From the NCBI RefSeq assembly GCF_021018895.1, contig NC_079368.1, forward strand, positions 2,146,001-2,210,000: a DNA stretch of 64,000 nucleotides, read 5' to 3'. The position numbers and the translations under genes were made by a program. Positions 49,220 to 61,200 of this stretch are shown piece by piece (within the stretch, counting starts at the first letter, position 1; the number at the start of each line of letters is the position of its first letter). The stretch comes from Seriola aureovittata (lineage: Eukaryota; Chordata; Actinopteri; Carangiformes; Carangidae). The notes below the pieces were generated by a model. The model did no database searches. It was not told where the DNA came from and saw nothing but the letters and a program-made list of their open reading frames with translations.

Positions 49220-52200
49220 AAGTAATTTAAAAAGTTTGCTGCATGGTAAAAGAAAATATTCCTGGGACATCTGTAGCATCTGAGCGGGTATTCTCTGCCA
49301 CAGGTCTCACACACAGACAGCAGACTAACCCCACAGCATGTCCACATGTTGCTATTTCTGAACAAACACCAGAAGACGAGCTGTCCGCCATGCTGAGGAC
49401 GGAGGTAGACCTGTTTCTTTTATTTTGAGCTCTGAAGATGCAACTGCCAGTTTAGGTTTTGTTCACCTGTTGGCTGCTTTTGATCATTAATTAGCCGAGA
49501 GAGGAGGAGGAGGAGGAGGAGGAGGAGGAGGAGGAAGAAGGAGAAGAGGAAGAAGAGGAGGAGGAGGAAGAAGAAGAGGAAGAAGAGGAGGAGGAGGAAG
49601 AAGAAGAAGAAGAGGAAGAAGAGGAGGAGGAGGAGGAGGAGGAAGAGGAGGTTTTCCTTAGAGTGCTCTCAGTGCTGGAGGATTCAATGTGTGTTTCTGT
49701 GATCTAGGCGATTAAGCCGGTTCTGCACATGTAAAAATAAGCCCCTTCTTATGAAGAAAAAAAAATTGTTGTATTGGAATTTTTTTTTAATGGGTCACAG
49801 ACACTCGTCCATTCTAAATAGTACATTTTGATCTTGTCGGTTAACAGTCAGTTAACGAGTGTCAGCTATTGGTCAGAAAAGTTTTTTTAAATGAGCCTCC
49901 CCACATCATATCCTCAATGATCATGTGTCGGTGTGTTTGTCTGACAGAAGTTCAACATTGACTTTCATCTAGTTTTCAGCCACATACACTTTTGACACCT
50001 TGGTGGTTTTCAGCTCTATATTTGAAGCAGATGAAGGATTTTAGTCGTCGGACATCTAGATCTTAATTAAGCAGAGAAAAAAGCTGAATAAATATTAGAC
50101 AGCTCAGCTCCCAGCTGCTGGGGACGTCCTGTTCTGTGTCCGCCGAACAAAGTCGAACTGCTTTATTCATTTACCGGTTATAATCTCCCTCCATTTGGTG
50201 TGGTCCTAAGTTATTAAAGAAACAAAGGTAAGCAGTCTCAGTTTCCAGCTACTCTGAGACGTCATGTGTTTGCCGAAAATCATAAGTGAATTACTGATTA
50301 TTTGCGAATTTCATTCATTCATTTCCTTCATTCAGCTAGCTACAGAAAAAGACAGGAAAGTCAGGAAGAGAGAGGGAATACCATGCGGGCCATGGGTCAG
50401 ACTGAAACCTCGGCTGCTACCACATTATTCCATTATTGGTGTGTAGTAACAAATCAAACCAAAACTATATGCATGACCCACCCAGTTCTCCTTCTGAGGC
50501 AGCTCGCATGGGAGTGATAGGTGGATGGTCTCCAGCATCAGTTCCTTTCCTGGGTCGGTTTAATCCAGTTAAAAGCAGAGCCTTCACCTGATGGAGAGGT
50601 GAAACATCCTTTCAGAAACTTACTTTTATGGGTATCAACATTCAGGCATTAAATTCTAATTTCCTGAAAGCAGCGTTGACCTTGCACCTCGGGGGTGCCA
50701 GAGACCACACAAAAAGCACACATTATGTTCCTTTATATCAAGTGTAGAGCAGACAACGTAAATGTCATGTAAATCAAATGATGATTATCACTCAAGGGAC
50801 ACTTCCTGTTTTCAGTAGGTGGCGCTGTGACTATGACTTCATATTAGCATGCAGATGTCTTCAGTGTGAGACTATCATCAAACATGTGAAATTTGGGGCA
50901 GATTGAAGAATGTTTATTTGAGCTATAGCAACTTCCTGTTTCCAGTCAGGCTCTTCAACAAAAAGACACAGTTTTCACATTCAGGCATCTTTGAAGTTTT
51001 AAGCATATTTTGACCAACTTTGAGGTGGGTGTGGTCATACTGTTAAGAGAAGTACATCAAAGTGCAAGTTGGGTTTAGGGTAGGGGTACCCAATCTTTTT
51101 TGTAGGTCTTGGCATATTCCAGCTGCCTACCAAATTTCATATATGTAGGTGAAACACAGTGTGAGTAGTGCCTCTTTGAAAATTTCTAGGGGGACTATCC
51201 AGTGATTTTTCCACACCCATGGGCAATATGTACATTTTCACCAGGCATGACGAGTGTGCAAAGTTTGACTTTTTGAGCATGTTTAGGCACTCAAAAAGGC
51301 CATTTATTTTAGGGAAGAAAAATTTCTGACTAATGAATTACAATAGGGACTGTTGGGTGTAGACTATGGGTGCAAGAGGATTTTTTTGTAAGTTTTGGCT
51401 TGCTCCATGTCCCTACTGATTTTCTGGCATGTAGGTTAAACTGTGAGGATGGGAATGACTCTTTTGAAATTTTCTACATGGCGCTATCAAGCCATTTTGC
51501 TATACCCATGTGCAAGACCCGTAAAATATCAGAATTTTTTTTCAATATGATAAAGCCACCAAATTTCTTTACAGACGGAAGAAAAACAAACACTACAGTT
51601 ACAATAGCACCGTTTGGTGCTCTGGCTCCAATAAACTCAACCGTTTCAATGGGGTTGAGGTCGGGATAATATCTGTTGGTGCATACATATGCATATGCAT
51701 ACACAGCTGGCCTTGAAGTGGCTCTTACCTCTTCTGCCCATATTATATTGTTGGTCTGCTGCTTCAGTGTTCCTTTAAGGTCAAAGTTCTCTGGGTAGTG
51801 GGTTGTCTCAGTACGTGGGTAGCTGATGTAGCCCTGTGTGTACAGGCGCTCTGCAATCTGCATGGTATGCTGGGGTCCCATGCCTAAGAAATAAAAAAAA
51901 CATTTGAATCTTTTCTCTTCTCCTTACACCCTCACAAAACTAGGAGTTGTACATCTTATTTCTTGATCTCAGTGTGAAAGAGGGTGATGGCTGGTCAGTA
52001 TACTGGACTACATTAGGACAAGTTTTATCATACAAAAGTTGGGCTGCATCTTTCCAAATTTTAGCTAATTAATGCTTTGGCAAAACCTACTCTATATAAC
52101 AACCTCAAGATATCTACCAAGTTTTATAATGATCAAACAAATGATCGATAAGTTATGGCAAATATTAGCTAAGCCCCGCCCTTCGCAAGGATATTTTGGT

Positions 52201-55200
52201 TGATGGCGGCCATGCTTTTTGACCAATCTTGCTCAATTGTGATAGAAATTTGTCTGTCAGTCCCCCAAGACTGTAAGCCAAATTTGGTGTTGCTAAACTG
52301 AAAATTCATAAAGTTCTATTAATTTTACTGTTTTGCAAATTATGCAAATTAGAAAAAAAATCAATCCAGGCGCACCTTAATGGTCCAAGGGCCTTTTTTA
52401 TAGAGCACATTGAGCTGGACTTGTGCGTAATTTTTCAAGTCAATCAGACAAATGGTGAAAGGGGCATGGCCTTTTGAAAATGACTTTTTCGAGGCTTAAT
52501 TACAGGACCACCATGTGGCTCATACTTCTTGGGCAAGTAGCGCACATCATTTCCAGTTATTTGGCCAAGTTTCGTGGTTCGTGTTTCTCGTTCATTCCAG
52601 TTTTACCCTTTAGGGCTCAAATCCCTAATGATTGAAACCATATATCCAGACTAGAGCTGAAGATCTTTCTTTGTAAATGCTGATCATTCCCAAGCTCCAA
52701 CTGTGAGGATTTGCTACATTTGTCTGTGTAGTAAGTTGAATATTTTTCCATTTTGAACTGTTGGCTGGGAAAACAAGCTATTTGATGCCATCCCCCTGGA
52801 AAATTGTGATGTTCAGATTTTCTAGTTGCAGCCCTAATCCAAGTGATGCTGAACATCAGCACTGAACAACACTGACCAACAGACTATTACATGTATACAC
52901 ATATTCTCAAATTCCAGAATATTCACAAATGACAAGTGATGAAGTCATGTTTATGTTGATGTAAATTTACCTAAAGCAGAGCTGGCCACTCTCAACATCT
53001 CCACTGTGTTCAAGGCCTGGGGCCTCTGCTTGGTCTTCTCTTTCTTACTCACTGACTCCACCTGTATTGAGTGAGGTATTATACAGCTTATATCATATAT
53101 ATTATATACACTTAAATTACACACTTATCGAGCTCTTTTGGTTGGTTGTAGATGTTATTGCGTCCGTCACAAACTCCACAACGATCATTATTCCCTTGTG
53201 ATTGAGTTGTATCTTTTAAGTAATTCAGCATCGTGTAAGGTTTCCAGAACACTGTGATGTGGAATGACAGCTGCCCTTTAAGATTCTTTGTGATTTGGTC
53301 ATAGTGGGTTAGGAGTCCTCTCCACTACTTTTAACTTCTCCCAGACTTAGTTGCTGCTTTTAGCGCTAAGTGTTTTTATGAATTACCTAAAATTAGGACT
53401 GACACTGCCATTACTGCCAGAGTTTCTCCTAAATCTGCAAGTTAGGAGCTACTTTTAGCCTTAAGATGCTCTGTGAATACGGGCCTAGGGGTGTAGTCAT
53501 CAACATTAGGTGGCCAGTTGGTTTGGTTATAACTTGTTATAGGAATCTTCATAATCTCAAATAATGAAATAATTATCAGCCTCAGAAATGTAGCCAGTCA
53601 GGCTGTATATTCCCATATTTCAACCTACTTTAAAATCTAATGCAAAAACATTGTTATTTAATAATCATTATATTTAAAAAGTAGATATATTGATACCATT
53701 CTACTATAATTGACATACAGTACATGTTACTAATAATGACCACATTTAGCGCAGAGTGTACTTGACATAGTTAAGTTTTTAATCTTACCTGGGCCTCCCT
53801 GGATGTCTTGGCCAGGTTGACAAACATCTGACCCACCTCTCTGTCGAAGACCCTCACCCTGTTCCAGTCCAGTGTCAGTGGGCTGTCCTTTCCTTTGAAC
53901 ACCTGACAAAACAGGTCTGTCAGTATCATACAGAGGGAACAGATGGTTGATATGGTGTCAGGCGGAGTCGCGGATTTACCTTCGCTTGGATGATCCAGTA
54001 AGTCTCTGGTTTGAAGGACTGGATTTTGTCATGGCGTTCCACACAGAAGCCTAGTGTGGGGGTCTGGCATGGTCCAAATGAGATCAAGGAGGAGTCTAGA
54101 TTGCCGTATTTGCCCTGAAAATACTTTGTCTGGAACCTGAAAAATATTTGACCCATAAAGGTCAGGCTTTCATTTTTAGATGACACTATTACCTTAGAAG
54201 AGCTCTAATCAAACTTCATTCATCAACAAAGCTTTTTAGTTACAGACCATGATGATAATTACAATGTCCTAGATGGGAATCTGGCCCCTAACCTTTGTTG
54301 TTATCTCTATATGCCTCTTAGAATTTCCTTTGTCATATTTCTACTTTGAACTATTTAGTCAAAAATGGCAAAAACCTTTTGAAAACTAAAAGAACATAAT
54401 TGTTCTATATGTATTCAACAACATTTGGGCCCCACAGTTGGCTCAAAGGAAGCAGGTCAATGGATTTTAGTTATAAATTTGTCAAAATTCTGAGAATGAT
54501 ATACATTATCTTTTATCTTTTACTTCAGAATAATTGCCATGCATAAAAATTCTTGTGTGCTGTGACGAGTCCGCTACAGGAAATGTAGCTCAAGGTGTCT
54601 ATGTGTGGCAAGGCCAGTGTGTGGCTGTTGAAAGCAGTGTACCGGGTGAATGCACAACCGATGCGCAGATCCAGCTCCTGTCGTGCGTCCACTGACAGTG
54701 CTTCATTGCAGTTGGGCTCTCCCAGGCAGTTCATGGCATTCCAGATGTCAGTGTCAGTAATGGAGCTGAATTTGGCACGGTAAACACTCCGCTCCCTCAC
54801 ACTCCCCTTGTTCATCACTGGCTGGATGGCATCCAATACCTTGGAGGTAAGAGAAATAGTAACTGAGCAGTAGAAAAGATCAAAAGATAAAGAACTGTGT
54901 TTGCAGGCACAGTAACGACTTTACATATGATTTTAGTCACCTCAAAGAGTAAGGTCACATTCAATTTTGGAATGAGGCAGAACACAGCTGATCTAGCTCC
55001 TATGGCTTGGAAGGTCCATTATCTTGAATCTCATGCCTGACTACACCCAACTTTTTTATATGAACAATGGGTCATAAGACTTGGTGCAGACCATAATCAC
55101 TTCTGTGAAGCGTCTAAAGAAATGATTACCACTCTGCAGTGAAATTATTTCATATCCGCGCTAATATAAGACAAATAATAAATATAATATAAACTTGGGT

Positions 55201-58200
55201 TTAAAAAATGTGGGATGTATGTTTGCATGTTCATGCATTAGAACAGCTGTTTGAATCCTTATCAGTGTTGTGCAAGTTCACACTTAGCTCAAAGTTCAGT
55301 TCACACAGATTAAAATGAACTACTTCACGAGTCTACGTGAAATTAACTAGTTCAAGCTCATTCTGTTTTTAATGAGCTGCTCTCTTTCTGCACAAACTCA
55401 CCCACCTATCTCCAGCGCCCAGTCAACTTGCAATTTCCCATAATAAATAGATTATTGTTCACTGCTATATACTCACAGTCAGCTTTGTTTTAATTAAACA
55501 ATCAAATCCCCCTGGTCGCATCATTTATTTAACACTGCTTTATTCAGTGTTTTTAATGAGTATAATCACCGGGTCTATTTGATTTCCTAATATCATGCTA
55601 TTTCATGATGTCACCCAATGTCTTTTGTAATTGTTTTGATTGAGAGACCCCTAGCAGCAGAAGTTACATACTGTGCGTTTAATCTGAAAAAGAAAGGATA
55701 GCATAGCTGTGGTAATCTCGGCTAATATACAACCGCAGGTTTCAAGACAAACAGAATAAATTTGATACTTGTATTAAAATGCAATCTGTATCTGTGTTCG
55801 TTATCTATTGAAGGAAAAACGCACATTAATGCAGGTGTAAATGCACAACGCAACCAAATCCAATCAGATCAGCGAGACTATATTTGGGTTGGTCAGGCTC
55901 ACATTGCGATTGGATCTCGACAGGTGTAAATGCAGTCTGTAAAGCGAGAGCACATTGTTCACCTGGAATGCAGCATGTTCGCTGCCAAGTCATCCGCTTA
56001 ACTAATTTCCATATTGAGATCCAATCACAATCGAGATAAGAATGCACTTTAACAACAGGCATAAATGCAAAGATCCACGGATTGGATGTCATTATCAAGA
56101 TATAGATCACATGTACATGGGGCCTGAATTACCTCAAAACAGATGTTCTCGCCTTCTTTATCACAGTCCAACCATAAAACCACGTAGTCACAGCCTCGTG
56201 CTTCCACCTGACATGAAACCAAAAACAGCAGCAAAGACACAAGGGATGATACACTGACCTCCAGATGGTCACACAGAACGCAGTAAGCATCATTGTCTTG
56301 TGAGAACCAATTACTGGGTCAACCCTAAAACCTACCTGGAGGAACTTGACCATGTTGAGTTTGGGGTTGGCTTCCTTCTTTTCTGTGGGCGCTTTGCTGA
56401 AGAGTTCTGCAGGGTCCACCTTGTCCCAGTTGTTGTATTTCCCTTGAAAAATAAGGACCAAGCTGTTAAACGTTTTTAGTAAGAAATTCCAAGAATCCAA
56501 ATCATGAGTTTGGACGCTTAAGAGGTTGAAAGGCATATCAAAGTGTAAATCTAGTTTACAGTTAGACATATAATTAATACGTTGAGAGAGACTCCTTCAC
56601 TTTTTGCAAAATTGTGTTGTAGATTTAATTGTAAATTGATAAAATTACCATTTTGTCCATCAAGCTTTACTTATTGAGAAAGTGAAAACATTTATTTAAA
56701 ATCAGAAACTGAAAACTTGTGAAATGGAAGATGTTTGGATCCACCAGGACTCTTCCTTAAGTTATCTTAAAGCCATCTGGCCAAACTGAGTAAGTGGGCA
56801 AGTAGCCCCACAGTCGTTCTAACAGAGCTTCCAAAGTCTTCTGCCGAGATGGAGAACCTGCTGAAAGGATGACCATCTCAGCAGCTTCCCATTAATCTGG
56901 CCTTTATGTTAGAGAGACAGAAGCCATGATGAGAAAGCCATTCTTCTGCAGCACTTCATCTAATCAATTCACGTCACATGCGGATCTGCCTTTTTCTTTT
57001 AGTTTCTCACAAACAAAAACCAGTGTGGTCAGACTAAACCATCAGGACGGCGTAATGTAATGTCAGAGAATTACTTTGTCTCTGCTATTTCAATGTCCAC
57101 ACAAAAAGGAAACGAAAACAAAAAGTCAATTTGTGATAACATTACTTAAGAAGGAATACAACTATTAACACTTTTTGATTCAAAGTAAATGCTTACCAAC
57201 ACAATCAAATGCATTTATTGTGAAGCAAAATCAACAGTAGCTCAAAAAGCAACTTAACTCTCTTGCTGAAAACCAAGTGTTTCACTTCCCTCTCTGGTTA
57301 AGCTTCTCAAGCCTTTCACTTCTGACTGGGTGTTGTCAGAGATGTGCTTTTTGCCACTTGTAACCTAACCAAACAATGAAGTCACAGTGATGTCACAATT
57401 AGAATAGAAAACTGTATGCAGATCAGTTACATCTGCAGATTGGAAAGCGAACCTTATGCTAATTTGCACTTCACTACAGTGACCCAGTAAGCCCTGTGTG
57501 CTGTATCTTAATCCAGTTCAACACAAACACAAACATCGTGTACACAGAACTGCTGCCTGTGTCAGGACTGGTTTCACTGGTCAGTCACAATATGTAACTG
57601 ATCGCAAATCCAATCTAACTCTGTGAAACACTGTTCCATTATAATAGCAATACGCAAAGGAGCAAGTGCGCCTTGCTTTTAAAGGGAATGGGAGATGGCA
57701 CTGTGATTGGTTTATTGCATGTAAGGTCCAAAACACTCCTGTGAATAATTAAGAGATTAACAACACAATAGCAAAAAAGACTTTGACACACCCTAAATGC
57801 ACTTGAACCACGCACTTCAGACCAAGAGTTTTGAGTCGTTAAAATAGAGGTGGACAAAAATGTGAAACAATTTTAAGTAAAGAGAAACTTTAATCCTTAA
57901 GAGGATGATACTCACCAATGAAATCCAGACTCATGACATGTCCACAAACAGAAGTCATTTTAAAGCGTACAGATTGGCCCTGGAAGCTGCCTGAGTATTC
58001 GTGCACCGAGCATGCTCCATTGAGCCCTTTGCGACTTGCACAGGTTCCTAAAAGCCAAGGAGAACAAATGATGTGTAATCAGTCAATGCTGTCATTTAAA
58101 GTCATTCACAGGCCACGAGGACATTCAGAACACTTCAATGCCCCGGTTTTTAATAAGCTTAAACAAAATACATTGACTTAAACATAAGTGACCAATAGCA

Positions 58201-61200
58201 GAGACATTTAATATTGTTAAAGATCCAACTTGATCCTGCTAAGAAGTATTACATGTGTATCTTTTTCCTCTGTGATAAACATAAGTGATAAGCTCCACTG
58301 TCATCCAAAAACTATTAAAAACATATCAATGAGCCACACAAGTTCTTTAGGAAATTACTCAGGCCTGAGTAAAGGCCAATTAAACAGCCCTGTAGTTGTT
58401 GCTCAGTTATTGCAGCACAGCAGCTCAGACAGCTGTTAGTGAGTTTGATTTAAAAGAGTGATGGAAGATATACAAGTTGAAACAGAGTGATTCTACCTAC
58501 CTAGGGGGGGTCGCCCAAGTAGAGCCTACGTATGGAAAAGCTAAAAATCTGCCAAGTGTGCCTGCATGACTCTAATGTTATTATGACACTAGATATTAAC
58601 CCTGGGTAACAGATGTGCTGCTCAGATGGGAAGCAGTGCCACAGTTGAGTTTAAGTCCATGTTGTGTGGAATAATGTTTCAGCATGTTGCTGGTGTTTCT
58701 ACCCGTACTTCAAATCGCCATTTTTCAGACATTACAAATAGCACTGTCGTCATCTTTTTGTGAAATAAAGCCACGCTCTGGACTGTTTCTTCCTCTACAC
58801 CATGACTGATGTGACTGGTTGAGAGTGTATTTAACAGACACCATACCATCCAATCTATAGTCCCCTTCACCTTGCTTACACTTTGCACTGCTTGACCTAT
58901 TCCTTCATGAACCACAATAATTGGTGCGCCTGGAGACGCCCAGTCTGTGCGCCCAAAACCTACCACTGTGTACTTATCGTTGCACTTGCACGACTAAAGT
59001 AGAGCCTACTGTGTTTGCTGAGAGTAAAGACCAGACGGAACTGGTTGTTGAACTTTTTAAAACGTACTCAAAAATGACATAAAATGGCATTGAGTCAGAA
59101 GCGGAGTTTGACAGGAGGTCAGAGCGGTGACACAAGACCACTGACAACCGTGTCCTTTGAGGGTCCTCCCTTCATTACTCTGGCTCAATGCTATACACTG
59201 ACGTCCTCCCTGAATAAAATTATTCTCTCAAGGTTGAATGCTAATGACAGGAACATGGACACAAACTACTGTCATGGCAACAGAGGACCCCGTTGACGTG
59301 GACAACCTAATCACCAATACCTCTACCAATACAGACATGTGCGCGCACACACATAGAACAGGCTATATAAATAGAGGCAGGTCCAGATACAGGTAGATCA
59401 ACTCCAAGCCAAAGGACACACTGACGACCAAAGAAGGAAAAAAAAACAAACAAAAAAAACGAAACAAAAAAAAAACACAGCAACCATCAACATCCTCAAG
59501 ACAAAAAGACCAATTTCCAGTCATCAGCTTCAACCATGGAACAGCTGCAGGTAAGACTCCTGTCTTTACGATGATGCTGACGATAACCACATGGGTTACA
59601 CTTGGTTGGCCTCTTAATGAGTAGATGACTGTAGAGTAGACAAGTTATGGTTTTTAAGGATGTTAGCTGGTATTGGCTCCTGTCCCCCGTGATATACGCG
59701 GATCACGAGGATGGACCTCTTCCGCCCCATCCATCCCCAGCCCCCAATCACTGCCTCTTCAATAACTAAATTAATAACTGTATACTACTTTAAAGTCACA
59801 GATGGAGATCGTTTTTAAAACCCAAGAAAAATCAAATGTGAGTATATGTTTTATATGTATATGCTTTGAGTTTTCTCAGGTGGAGAAACTCTGTGGCTGC
59901 TGGCTCATGGTCTGACCCTTTCTTAATGATTTCTTGTGATTATCATTCATTTGCAGATGCTTCAACAGAGTGGTCGGATGCTTCAGCTCAATTTGTCGTT
60001 TCAGATTTGTTGCTAATGTGGTTGATGGTCTGACTCGTTTTGTCAGCCCTTGCACAAGTTGCATAAAAATGCAAAATGCAAAAGTTTTTCTATTGGAATC
60101 TGCACTGATTTGTTCATCAGTCCTTCTACTGATCATATGAACTGGCATCAGCAGTACCATTAGCTGTGTTGTTTGAATCACCAGCACTTAGACACCAGAT
60201 CCATGCTGGGTACTGTAAATCCTTGAATCGTTGAGTGGGTAAAAGTAACTGTCAGCCAGTGTCTCTTCATCTTAACATGAAGACAAATACATCTGCAGGT
60301 AACTGACAGAGAGAAATCAGTCCACACTAACACGATCTTGGTTATTCTGTGTTTAGCTGCTACGTGTCTTTCTGCTGTGCCTCCTGGCCCTCCACCAATG
60401 TCCGGCCATACCACTGGGCAGCCAGTGCGTTGACGAATCCTTCTGTCCATACAGCCTGCAGGACTACTACAGCCAGTTGGTCAACCTGCCCAGCCGCATC
60501 AACGAGCGTAGCATCGCCACCTGGAGCTACGTGTGAGTATCCATGCCATGTATTATAACACAGATGAAATATGTGTTATGATACATTGGTCCATTCGGTC
60601 CATGTAGGAAATCTTACTCATGGCTTGGTGTCATGTGGTTGTGACAATGCAGGACAGCTTAAACGTCCGCAAGAGTGCAAGGGTGCAGAATGCAGCTTTA
60701 ATTTATTTATCTCATTGCTCATTACATAACCATATTTATTTAATTAGCTGGCAGATTTATTTACATCAATTTCAGATGAAACGGCATTCAACACAAAAAG
60801 TAAAGCCTGGACAGACAGGCAGTGATAGTGATAAACATTACCAACAGCTACACACTCTCTCTGCACCTGGATAATGCTGCCATTGCCAAAGGACTGGGTG
60901 AGTGAAGTCTGACTTAGCTAGGCAGCATCTCTCCTCTTCTCCAGACCACTGCTGCCTAACCTCATTGTATTCTATGTTGTGATGAAATCTCTACTACTTG
61001 CCTACCAAGTCAACTCACTAAATGAACAAACCATTGAATGAAAGCTCTGTTTCTGATCTCCCCTGCTCCCCATCTCTCATCAGGGAGAACATTGACTTGA
61101 ACCGGGTCCCTCAGGTCATCCATGAGGCCAGCTGTCACACCAGCCACTCCTGCAGGGGACTCGACAATGCTTTTGGTGTGGAGACCATCCCTGTATCCCT

